Shown here: piece by piece, positions 11,817 through 23,700 of the stretch | Layout of the letters: each line of letters starts with the position of its first letter | How positions within the stretch are numbered: position 1 is the stretch's first letter | Source of the DNA: Diadema setosum | Lineage: Eukaryota; Echinodermata; Echinoidea; Diadematoida; Diadematidae | Assembly: GCF_964275005.1 (NCBI RefSeq) | Contig: NC_092690.1 | Coordinates: 4,566,836 to 4,630,835, forward strand | Direction: 5' to 3' | Length of the DNA stretch: 64,000 bases | Position numbers and translations under genes: made by a program | The notes under the pieces: generated by a model | Told to the model about the DNA's origin: nothing | The model's database searches: none | What the model saw: only the letters and a program-made list of their open reading frames with translations

Positions 11817-12226
11817 CCAATAGTATTCTACTAAACTGTGATGGGAATGCAACATTGTATATACAAATTAGAACATGATATATTATCATGACAATTAACA
11901 TTTACATTATTGTGGAGAGGCCATTAATTTTGTGTGATGGACTTGGGTCGTTCTCTGAATCATATGGACTTGGGTCGTTCTTTGAATCATATACATGTTA
12001 TTCTGCTATAGAGATGAGAGAAGGATGAGAGGGCGCTATTATGAATGTAAGAATGACCCAAGTCCTTCATTATCACATTCATATAAGGTTTAAATCATTC
12101 ATTTCAGGCACTTCCGGGGGTATTAGGTTTTATCATTTATACACAAGATGAGTCCATGCATAAGCTACAATTTCCCATGTCAAACTGAATTTGGCCAAAA
12201 ATTGGACTTGGGTTGTTCTTATATTT
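11702..12226. mobile_element. Inverted-repeat element with ends AAGAACGACCCAAGTCCA
   Basis: The left end (AATATAAGAACGACCCAAG) is repeated inverted at the right end (TTGGACTTGGGTTGTTCTT). Three further copies of the end motif lie inside, near 11938, 11968 and 12050. An A-run followed by (TA)n occupies 11741-11812. No coding frame is present; it is a MITE or a nest of MITE ends. Confidence 0.6.
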
Positions 12227-14540
12227 AGGTATTCAATTGGATATTGCTTATTTCAATATTGTTTACAATGGATGGTCGTTATTTGCCAGAAGGTTTGTAG
12301 GTCATAATGAATGTTCAACACAGGAAAAACGACTGCCATGCAGTCAAGAGTACTACTACTACTTTGCTTGTTTATATGCAATGTTGTGTTGTATTGGGAG
12401 AAAAAAAAATTGTAAATACTTTCTTTTGAAAGTATCTTACGTAATGAAATGACTCTCCATTTCACTGGCATGGTATACATAGGTTATTTATGGAGATGCT
12501 TTTCTTCGAAGGTAATTTTTCATGTTTGGTCGTAGAAGTTGAGATATCACCCGATAATAAGATTTATCACTGGCGTAAAATGAATGATTTCTTAATTGCT
12601 TGTTGTCATAAGTACACGGTACAGTCCTGTTATTGTCATGGGCATTATTGCAAAGTTATTGACTTTTTTACTTTCATTGTGCAGTCCTTATCAGTGTTCT
12701 TTTTTTTTTTTTGGTTATAATTAGTGTACGGCATTAAATTGTAGTATATTTCACCGCGTACAGTCACTGTGAGTATACTAAATTACAAAGGCTGGATCAG
12801 TAAACAACTCGTGATATGAGGTTTGAGTTTTTGCTCAAGTGATCGAAATCGGGTTTGTTCAATCGAAACTTGGAAAAACGAGAATTCCATTTTCATCAGG
12901 ATAAGTAACATCTCGAAAAATTCAACGCACACAATTTTCCGAGGTTCTTCAGGTTTCTTTTTTCCTCTATTTTTTTTTTTTTTTGTGTGTGTGTGTCATT
13001 TTGAGGCATTATTCCGTGGGGTATTAAGGAAGTCATTGTCATTGGTATTACCATTAATATTCTTACATCAGATGTACCTTAATCAAATTCCGCAACTTTC
13101 TGGGGTAATCGTATCGAAAGATATACGATTCAGTAGATACCACATATTTGAATAGGTAATAGATAATCAAAAAGTTTGTACTGATTAATTTCAAAACTAT
13201 GTGTAGGAAGGAATAGCAAGATATAATTTTTAATTCATTGCGGAAACCGTTGATAAGGGGTACTGAGATCGATCAGCAGAGTGCCGGCTATAAGCGCATG
13301 TATAGCGAAATTACTTATTATGCATTAAAGTGAAAAACACCTCAGTCAGTATGTAAGTTGTATTAAGATTATGTACATTATTATACACAAACAAATATTT
13401 AGAGAGAGAGAGAGAGAGAATGAGAGAGTTACTTAGTATCTGTCAAAGTAACGATTGGCGTGACAATTATTACCTTTTATTTTGATTGTTTCGGTCCTTG
13501 TCAGTTTGAAACTTAGACCAGGCACTCTTTGAACCGAATGTTATAACATCAATTTTTAGTCATTGACGAGGGAATTCCTTACGAAGAAAAAATCTTGTTC
13601 ATAAATATGATACCATTATTTGTCTTACACGTGCTTACAAACCCGTCCTAGGCATTATGTAGTGAACTCTCTTACATATTCACTCAATATCACTTTTTTT
13701 TTTTTTTTGCGCCAATTCAAATTAGGAAATTCTTCCGTCGAGATGTTTTCATTGCAACTGATTGACAAATTGCCCAACATTGACGCAAATAAGCAATACT
13801 GATCAATTCAGTGCTTATTTACGTCGATGTTGGGCAATTTGTCAATCAGTTGCAATTATTTGCCAATGTTGCACTGTTTTCTGACTTTGATGTAGATTCT
13901 GTATTGAATCAACAAACTAATACATTGTAATAGAAGCACTTAAATAAAGCTGCAGAAATAAACAGTTTTCCAATAATCTCAATGTGTACTGTGTACAGTG
14001 ATTCAACTACATGTGTGTCAGATTCAATGTTGTGTTCTTTAGTTGTTCGTTTTTTTATTGCTTGTGCTTTTGTGCAGCATATATTTTGATTTTGATTTTA
14101 TTTATTCACAAAATGCATACATACACACATTATTTACAAATATGCACATAGTTTGTACACGAAATATTATACATCGGTGGGGATCGTTATTAGGTATTAA
14201 AAGCTTGACTGGGACGTCTAATATGGATAATGTACGTATATCACGTACATAAATATCATTCAAAAATTGTATTAAGCACGTTCAATTGATTCATAGATAG
14301 GGAAATGAGAGAAGGAGAGAGAAAGAAAGAGAAAAGATAGAGAGGAAGAACTCTACATCATGGTGGTTAAAGGTATACAAGATTGACACTTCTGGTTACA
14401 TAGAAAGACTCGCTGCTATTATGTATGTGATTTAGGTATGACAAAATAAACCTGTGGACATGGAGCGGGAGAGCAGGCAAGAACCATGCACATACTATTG
14501 CTTAAAAATTATTTGCAATAAAGGGTATTCTTTACCAGTC
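12227..14540. other. No gene recognised; contains one long hairpin
   Basis: No recognisable coding sequence. It holds T-runs near 12697-12714, 12969-12982 and 13686-13700, (GA)n near 13401-13419 and the hairpin at 13754-13853. Confidence 0.4.
13754..13853. repeat. Near-perfect 100-nt hairpin
   Basis: The arms 13754-13802 and 13806-13853 are complementary with about two mismatches and a 2-nt bulge, around a loop of only a few bases. It begins GCAACTGATTGACAAATTGC. It could be a foldback remnant or a transcribed hairpin precursor; the sequence alone does not decide. Confidence 0.6.
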
Positions 14541-14825
14541 CTCTAAAAGTATGCTTTGATTGGCACCGTCCGTATTTCATGAGATACAGACTTCCAGATG
14601 GTCAGGACAGGCATGTATTGATCGGTGGGAAAGGGCATTATGGGGGGATTTTCTAGGTGCATGTTTGTCGAGGTTCTGGTTCACAGTTTCAAGGATTTCC
14701 CTTTTAAACCATACTCTGACACAACCTTTAATCAACATACAAGTCGGAAAATTCCTCCACGTACAGACAATAAAGACAGTAGCATCGCCCATTACTTCTC
14801 CACGGGTGAATGCTCGCCAGCCAGA

Positions 14826-14868
14826 CTGAGCTGAAGAAGTGACTCGGACGAGTCACGAAACTGTTCTC
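14826..14868 (+). ncRNA. Candidate hammerhead ribozyme remnant
   Basis: The order is GAG, CTGAAGA, a perfect 8-bp stem (GTGACTCG with CGAGTCAC) and GAAA, then ACTGTT and CTC. CTGANGA plus GAAA around a stem II is the hammerhead core, GTT fits the NUH cleavage rule, and GAG/CTC can form stem I. The surrounding 14540-14960 may be a retroelement remnant that I cannot name. Confidence 0.45.
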
Positions 14869-15016
14869 TCCGTGATTTTTACAAGTCCAATCAAATAGGT
14901 TTAATTTGCACACTTTTACCATACTACCTGGATGAATCAAAATCTACATCGATATAAATTTGATAATAATTATGTACATGTCTTTCTTTCCCCTGCTACC
15001 ACCCAATACAACTAAA

Positions 15017-15230
15017 GAAATCACTGTATGGCTCATTGTCACAAGAGGGCGATGTCGTGACTACTGGATTATTGCAAACATTAATAGGTTTGTTATAGAT
15101 TATGTTCAGCTCGCTCAGCCTCAGATCGCGTCTTATTTCCTTGTTGAGTGTTTCATTCAACTACATGTGAACAAAGCGCTCCGCTTTATCCAGGGAGGGA
15201 ATTTTTCTAACAACAAATAAGTCATCAAAG
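15017..15230 (+). other. Non-coding first exon, copy 1 (predicted)
   Basis: Homologous to 16305-16516, about 1.29 kb downstream. It ends CATCAAAG followed by the strong donor GTAAGT at 15231. No long frame is shared between the copies, so I read it as 5' untranslated sequence. The true transcription start is unknown and the left edge is where the similarity begins. Confidence 0.5.
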
Positions 15231-15966
15231 GTAAGTTATAGCTTTTTTATAACTCTATTAAGAAGATTCTGCCTGATATGTGTAATTGCCAGCACACTGT
15301 AACGTTTGATTCGAGTCCTTTTCCAACTCGGATTCACAGTCTGTTGGCCCATTCATTAACCGGTGACGCAGTATTGTTGGATCATATAATGCTGAATACT
15401 TTTATGATCTGTGTATACGTTTACTATTACAACATGGTGAAATAACAATAAGCAACGAAATTGCAGGTAAATCATGCATTTAGAAAATTCAGCGACTTCC
15501 ATGTATTTTCATTAACATGAAATGTATTTCTTAGATTGTTTTCGTTTTTATAGAAAAATAAAAATGCAAAGGAAGTAGTGTGTCTAACCCATACGATCAA
15601 CATGGATGGTAACATGCTACAATAAAATACAAATAAAATAAAAGGATTAACGTAGATGTTTGCAAGTATTTTTAAGCAAACAAACAAAAAAAAAAAGATT
15701 ATTTGCGTCTGCCGATTCTACAAGATGATGAAAAGTAGTTCACTTTCGTACCATCTTATACTATTTTGATGCAATAATCACCACGATTACAATTTAAGTC
15801 AAATGTAGACTTGCGTCTCTCTCTCTCTCTCTCTCTTCACGAAACAAAGCCCTTTGTACCGCCAACAAGGAACATGATAACAACGTGCAACTCTACTGTA
15901 GTGACAATGCAAAAGTTATTACGACTTGAGCAGTCTCATTCTATTTTGTTACCTTTTTTCGCTTAG

Positions 15967-16036
15967 AAAACAGAATACAGCGATGGCGGTACATCATGTA
16001 ATGTACGTTTCAGTTGCAACGATGATCCTGCACAGT
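15967..16036 (+). CDS. Alternative signal-peptide exon, copy 1
   Basis: An acceptor-like TTAG precedes, and the ATG at 15983 opens 18 codons (MAVHHVMYVSVATMILHS) ending in phase 0. It is the paralogue of the exon at 17572-17637 (MKTHHIIRYVPVPTVILHS). Its donor is GTTTAT, weaker than GTAAGT in the other copy, so it may be used rarely or be decaying. Joined to the exon at 26266 it would give an equally plausible signal peptide. Confidence 0.5.
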
Positions 16037-16304
16037 GTTTATTTAGAAATGGAGAGAGTAAATTGTATATCTAAATAATAATATTTGATCGTAACCTTTA
16101 ATCAGCTGCAGTCTGATGAAATTGCACGTGTTTTTCCGTATCGCAATGGCAAATGATGAAACAAAGATAGTATGTCCCTGTCAGCGTAGTGACTGTAATT
16201 TTTCCCCTTTTAAAGCAGGTAAGAAAAGGTTGGCTTTTCTTGATGACATAATTATGATCTGCATGTAACAGAAACAACTACCAAAGTTTTTCCGTTCTCC
16301 TAAA

Positions 16305-16516
16305 AAAGTCACTGTACGGCACATCTTCGCGAGAGGGCAGTGTCTTAACATTTGTCAAACCTATCTCCAAAATAGGTTCTTTGTTATTGATATGTGTACA
16401 CCTCACTGAGCTTCACAGTCTGTTATAGTTTCCGCGTTGATTGTTTCATTTTATGTGGAGAGAGCGTGCCGGTGTATCCAAAGGGAGACTTATAACAATA
16501 AAGACACTATCAAAAG
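16305..16516 (+). other. Non-coding first exon, copy 2 (predicted)
   Basis: Second member of the duplicated 5' unit, ending CAAAAG before the donor GTATGT at 16517. The next exon in the same unit is the signal-peptide exon at 17572. The start is set by similarity with copy 1. Confidence 0.5.
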
Positions 16517-17571
16517 GTATGTTAGAATTTCTCATTTAGCCTACTTCGCTCAGAAGATTATCACTGTTGCCTCTGTTTCTAAGACTATAATAGCGTATTG
16601 AGAATTGTTTGCACAGTTCAATGTTTGATCCGTTGCTTCTTTCCAACATGGATTCATAGTCCGTGATCCATGAAATGGGCCGAACACAATGTATTAGGGT
16701 TTTATTGTTGAATCCTGATGTTGAATACTTTTATGGATTGTGCACAGTACAAGCGTTGAAGTCATAACAAGAATCAAAACAATGACAGGCACAATGATTG
16801 TATTGTAGGCCTATTCACGAACTTGCATGAAATTCAAACGTCTTCGATAGACGTCTCTCGTTCCTCAGCTGGAAATTGTAGTTGATGTTTTTTTTTTTTT
16901 TTTCTATAGGAAGAATACGGTTTAGCTTGTTTTTCAACTAACGGTCACTCTGTTAACGCGTATGACATAAAAGCAAAAAAAAAAATGAAGCAAAGCAAAA
17001 CTAGAAGTTAAGTAAACGGAAAAAAAAAATAATTTCCGTATCTTTAACTGTATTGCACACACACAAAAAAAGAAACGAAAAATAGCCTACCCTCTAATGT
17101 TGTCTTATTACCATCTTTTGTTATCAATTTCCGTTAAAAAAGACAAAATATTAATTTTCTAGAAAGTTTATCCCGAAAGTTTCCATCATTAACAGCACAA
17201 GGAGAAAGATGTTTATACTCTCTAAAAAATACAGTAAAAATTTTCACTCTTGAAGGAGTGAATAACAAACAAGAGTAAGTTTCGAGGAAAATTGGAGTGA
17301 ATCTTGACTTAAGTTGTTCCTCAGGGATCACTCTAAGATTTTAAAATGATCTCTGAGCTCACATCGAAATTATTGAAAATGAAAATTCTCACTCAAAATT
17401 TACTCCAATCTCACTCGAAACTCACTCTTTTCCGTTATTCACTCCTTCAAGAGAGAAAATTTCATTCTTCTTTTTTGAGAGGGTATGAACTGCATCCGTA
17501 GCTACATTCTGTAGTGAGAGGTACTAATATACGCAGGCTCATTCTTTATGTTTTTTCTTTCTCTCTCTCAG

Positions 17572-17637
17572 AACACAGCCATGAAGACGCATCACATAAT
17601 TCGCTATGTCCCAGTTCCAACGGTGATTCTGCACAGC
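17572..17637 (+). CDS. Exon 1: signal peptide
   Basis: A polypyrimidine tract plus TCAG precedes AACACAGCC and the ATG at 17581. The 19 codons end in phase 0 before the strong donor GTAAGTAG. With exon 2 the start reads MKTHHIIRYVPVPTVILHS then LVMAAYCQT, a basic head and hydrophobic core typical of a signal peptide. This ATG is chosen because it is the first in the exon and its paralogue copy also starts there. Confidence 0.7.
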
Positions 17638-17749
17638 GTAAGTAGTACCATAGGCACCGGAAGTGTGGGGGGGGGGGGGGGGCAAAACGCATTTTTGCCC
17701 CCCCCCCCCCAAAAAAAAGCCCCCCCAAAAAAAAAAAAAAAAATAAATA

Positions 17750-17782
<33 letters not shown>

Positions 17783-20700
17783 AATGAAATAAAATAAAAT
17801 AATATAGGTTTTCCCGGCCAATTTCGCACTTTTGTCAGTCCATTTGATAAAAGGTTCATTCAATTTAGCGAAAATCCTCGTCACTGCACATTCTGTCATT
17901 CAAAATTGCAACTTGTTCGTTCAATTTAGCATTTCGATCAATGAAATTCGCACATGTGCCTTTCGAATTCGTAAAACGGGCATTCAAATTGGCACGTGCT
18001 CTTCAGTCATTCAAATTCGCCAGCACTGGCGGCAAATGGTATTTCAGTCATTCAATTTCGCGTATGGGCAGTCAAATTCCAAACATGTTCATTCAAATTG
18101 GCGTAATGTTATTTCTGTTTTGAAAAGGTGAGAACCGTGATTTATACGTATTTAAATGTGAATTTTTGTTTCATCCACACACTGTTAAGTATATAGTAAA
18201 GGTGTCTTTGATCGTTAATAACTCAAGTTTATTGTTCTGTAACGCCCCTCTTCTTTCATACATGTTATACATGCACCAGTAACATAGATTCACTTCACTT
18301 TCTTATGTCCAGTCATGGTAGCACAAGTTAGATACAGATGTATCTCTCAAGAAGACAGGGAAAGAATCATAGAAGCATTGAGGGTAATAACCTTGACAAA
18401 TTGATCTCTAGAGCCAGGGAGGTGAGTGCTAGAGCTGATCCAAGAACGGCCGTAATAAGGCAAAACAACGTAACTCAGAATATCATGTTCTGAGAAAAAC
18501 GACTTTGAAAATTCAATTGGTTCCCATTTTTCCGTCATAGGAGCAAAACACTTTTGAAGCAGAGAAGTTTCTTAGGCATTAATAAAGAATATCTCGGGAA
18601 AATTTCAGTAAAATAGGACTTCCCGTTTTAGAGTAATTGCCATGTTTAGAATAGATACAGCATTTTACCGAATCACAGCACTGTGCTGATGAGTAATTCT
18701 AGTTTGCCAAAAGAGCGTATCCTCACTTACGTTGTGCGAGAATCCTCACGCGGCAACATATCAATTAGGCAAAAGAACGTATCCTGACTTACGGCGCGTA
18801 AGCATTCTCCCGCGAAGCCACTTCAGTATGTCAAAAGAACGTATCTTGACTTACAAATATCTGCGCCTCAACCCTTTCATCAATGTAATTAGGCAGGATG
18901 ACGTATCCCAACTCTATGGCAACAATCTCTATGATTTATTTACTTTGACAATTTTGTTAACTGGATGATAAAAGTCCCGTTATGTGTTTTTAAATATACA
19001 TAAGGAATAGTAAAACACGTTAGCTTGCAAAATTATCGATACAATTGAACATTTTCATTTTTTTCTGAAAACTTACCGAGTATGTACTAAAATGTAATTA
19101 GTTGTTATCTACCAATTACCGTATATTTTTGTTTTACTTCATTTGCATACACAGTTTATAGTTTATTGAGATGTCCATTCTTTTTTATTATCTTTAAGTG
19201 TATGTTTTTTATCTCTTGATGTAAGATTTTTTTCATTGGGAGCATAATTATATGTGGTTTATCATTCATGTTGTTTTAACAAAAGCATGGATTTGGATTA
19301 ATATTGACAACTAAAGTACGAGTTTGGGTAAAGTCTGAAAATGGATTTCATTACACTTCTTATGCCATGTGCTACAATTAAGATGAACTTGAAATATGTA
19401 TAATTTTTAGTATGAAAATGCATGAGTGGCAACTATTATGACTGTATGGGAACTGGCCAAAAAAAAAAATAAAATAAAATGGGTATAAAAAAGAATTGTA
19501 TAGACATCTGCACATACACTTCGTTTCAAAGACACACACACGCATGTGTTAATATTGAGACTCCTGTTTTAATTTCTATCTTTTCTTTGATTTATTTAAT
19601 TATTTCCATTGAGATGAAAGGATTTGAACAGACATAATAATATTAAGTACTTTGTTTATCGTATAAGTTGTTGATGTTTGGTTGATTGCATGAATTGTAT
19701 CCGTAAGGTTAAAATGCCTCAATTCTTTGAACAACAACAATAATAACAATGATTTATCAGGTAAGTATGAATCCAGGTTTTAATGTTTTTAGGTGTAACT
19801 TGACCCCCCCCCCCACACACACACACACACGCACACACACAACCAAGCAAGTACAAAACACACACACACACACATACACATCTCAGACTTGTCAGGGGTG
19901 CAAACATTCTCTCAGTTGAATAACTTTGAGGTAGACATGACAGAAACGTAGATGCAGAGACTGATTTACATTTTCTTAAAGGTTTATAGGGAAAAAATGT
20001 GTGTACATCTGTTTCTCAAAGACAACAGCATTACAGAAATCATTCGATTATTTGCAAGTCTTAAAAATATGAAATAGGTATCTACGCTTTCTTCTTACAA
20101 TCTAAGATAGAGTTTGATATGCCATTATGCTTTTATCACATTGAAAGCAAATCAGCAGTAACTATAAACATTATCATGATGGTAAAAGAAATAGAAAAAA
20201 AAAATGTAATTTACTTCCCGAGTAAAGTAGCCTTTATTATTACGTACCACAGTTGAACAGAACCATGGGACCAAAATTTTCAATTTCAATAGAACAGAAC
20301 ATATTTTTTTTTTTTCTGGAGATTAGTTATACTTAGTTATACTATTACCATATCAGACCTTCGCATCAATTTTTACCTTGGAAGATCAGAACATCTACAA
20401 ATTACAAATTATAAATAGCACACAATGTATTTTTAATCCTTACTGTTGTTGAAGATCAAGTGTAGTAAGAAGTAAATACTTGGGTAAAGAACAATTATCA
20501 GGCAGCTGAAACGAAGGGAGAATTTGCAACAGTATTCACTTTAAACACATTTCAATAAACGTCTTATCACAACAGCGATTTGCTGTGCTGCAATACATCT
20601 GCGTTGTCTGAGAGCTCCCGGAGAGATTAGGCTCAAAATAAATCAAAATTATGCAGGAAATAAAGGTTACTATTTCCCTGGTTTTCTGAAATATGTTGAC

Positions 20701-23700
20701 AAGTTTCAATCAACATGATATTGATTTTGAGGGCAAGCATTTACAACAATATTTGATATGAACAAGTGATAGTCTTACCTAAAGTTGATAATCATCATTT
20801 CAAAGGGCAATAAGCCCTCATCATATTTTTTTCTTTAAAATAGAATCTTTAGTTTCATATCAATATAAAAAAAGAAATCTTTCTTGTGCCTTAATAACGT
20901 AAGAATAATCATTAACATTTCACAGTTGAGTTTTGCGAGTTCTTAATTTAACTGTGAAAGATTTACTTGATCCTATATAAACAATCCGAGTGTTATTATT
21001 TTTCTTTTAGAGTTGACTGATCTAGTGCACAATCCACTCCATCCTTCATGAGATTCTGACGGGCGTGCAGAGCTGTTCTGAAATTTGTATAGTTGCTCCT
21101 TTCTCTGCTTTCGAACTGCTCGGTAGACCACCGCAGGAAAATGAAAAAGAAACGCAAGAGAATAATTAACACAAAATAAAATGAGGCACTCTGTATTTTC
21201 CACAAAAGAAAGCTAGTGAATTTCAATTCTGCTTTAGTTATGTGATTAAATTCTTCATTAGACATGGTTGTTTGTAACAAATCCTCTCTCACAGACCCCC
21301 CCCCCCCTCCTAAAAAAAGCAAAGAATATGAGAATGAGTATTTATGAAGAGTTTGTTCGCAAAACCGATAAGTCCGTTTTTGAAGATTTTGAAGTACAGT
21401 CTCTCTCATAAAGTACAATATGATATCTTTTTAATTATATACTGGTCAGTCCATAAAATGGAACATTTTTGAAGTTGTGGTCAAAAGAAGCAAACAATTT
21501 CTTATTATTCTCTTTATTTTTCTTGACCCTTAATCGCAAATATCTCCATTTGGGAAATATGGACTTATCGTATTTTGCAAACAAACTCTTCAAATAATGA
21601 AATACACTCACAATATCTATTATTCAACATCATACAAATACCCCTTGAGGATGCACAAGGCTTTGTGTTTGTTTTGAGACAGAATATGGTTACCATTTCA
21701 TCAGTTTTCATTTAATATCATTTTTTATCGCTAAGGAATGAACTGTGAAATGTGGTATTCTCAAATTATCAGAGAGTCATCATCATGGATTCTGCCTTCT
21801 TTTATTTTATTTTTTTTTTCCAAATGCCGGCATGTGTCGCTAGTGATAATGACAAAGGTGGGATTCATTTCTGCCCCCTTCTCCTAATACTTTTTTTTTT
21901 GTATGAATTAATAGGTGATTATTCAACGTGTACCTTTCATTGTACTTGATACACTGCATTCCTTTTCTGTGCTGGTCTTGGCTGGCGGTTGGTGTGGACA
22001 CTGAAAAGAGAGACAAGCAAATATGTATATCAACACGGATGTTAATATCACCTAAAGTAGACGATTGGGTCTGAATATTTGAACTATACATATTATTTAA
22101 AACAACCTAACTTTAGAATAAATATTTGAATTCCATAAGCTTTTGCCCTCAACATTTTTATGGGGGAGGGGTGGAACGTATTTAATAGCATGTATAGGAT
22201 CTACCATGGCAACAATGCATTATATCGTATCGAAATGAAAAAAAAAAATAATGTTTTAAAGAATATGTACAGCTGATTAAAATTGCACAAGGAATTAAAA
22301 AGAAAATAAATCAGGCCTCCATAGTTAGCAGGTAAAGAGTACCATTAAATATTACCTTATTTTTTAGGCTATTTTTAAGTGAGTAAATTCCTGTATGTAT
22401 GAAAACACCACAATCACATTCTTCATCCTTTCAAGAACAAACAAGATCTAAGACTACTTATGTTTAACCAAAGATGTAGACCAAACATTACATTTTATCC
22501 CTACTTTTCTTGCCAAAGTAATGATGTTAATGTCATTATTAGAACATATCGTCTGCCATCAGTTCATGTAGCCACTAAAGACTAAATGGAATTCATCAGT
22601 ATCAAGCTTTATTGTCATTAGCTTGTAGTCGAGTCTACTGTTTACTATAAAGCTGTTACTTTACAAAACTGAATTTGAGGTAGAAGACCTCAAGTCGAAT
22701 GATGTCGATCATCATAACAGTATATTGGGGTCCACTTCCTTTGCGCATAGGTAAATTTCTTTTGAGAGTCACTACTTGATCTACTAGACCACTAGTAGTA
22801 GTACAAGTATCCTACATTTACATAGTCCTTTAATAGTAGAACCACAACCACACCAATGAGCCACGTTTTGCCAAGCCCACCGACAGGAAAGGCTGTCATA
22901 CTCATAGATCTATTTTTGCTCCTTATTTTCGTAGCTTGCTGTGTTTTTGTTTATTTTTTTTTTACTCATCGTTTTCTTAAATCTTAGTGAAAACTATAAT
23001 TGAAAGTACTGGACCCTACTAGCATAGCGTACTGTCGTCCACTCTGTACAGCCCAATCGCCGTACTTCGCACGGCGTCTGGTCGGGCTGGATCAAACTTA
23101 CACCTGACAAAAACAAAATAAAACTTACCGGTGTTACCGCTGATTTTCTTTGTGGTAGCATTTACTGGTCAGGAGAATATCCATTCCATGACTGCAAAAC
23201 AGAACAACTGGCATGACTTCATGGTTCACACTGCAGCAAAGCTTGCCTGCCAGTCAACCAGTACTCGGCTGCAGCACTGCTGCAGCTGTTGTCGCAAGCG
23301 GCCCGGCATCAGCGGCGGCACTACACTCACTGCCGCGGCTGAAATGGATCTGCAGCACGTAGCCGTAGGGCTTGCACATAGAGTTATGCAGTGTAGCGTG
23401 TGTTGTGATGGCCACGATGTTGATACGTTGTTTTGCCGTGCTGACTGCAGCGCGCATGGCCCTGATTTTATACAGCAAAGCGCTGTATGATGACATACGT
23501 TCTTTTGCCGTGCTGACTGCAGCGCGCATGGCCCTGATTTTATACAGCAAAGCGCTGTATGATGACATACGTTCTTTTGGCGTCGCAATTTCCTTCTTTT
23601 TTCTTGAGAAACTACCATGAAAAAACAGTGTATGTAAAGATACGTTCATTTGCCGTAACAGCGAATATGCTTTCTTTGTCATTTTTATACGTATCTCAGC

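Noticed and set aside
14560-14834. Overlapping 69-89 codon frames
   Set aside because: No domain and frames on both strands; probably a retroelement remnant around the hammerhead-like motif, which I cannot prove.
20996-21418. 140-codon minus-strand frame with a hydrophobic stretch
   Set aside because: It crosses a G-run and the 250-bp inverted-repeat element, matches no family I know and lies inside a transposon.
23131-23682. Cys-rich frames on both strands
   Set aside because: They depend on the 72-bp duplication of array B; no recognisable domain.
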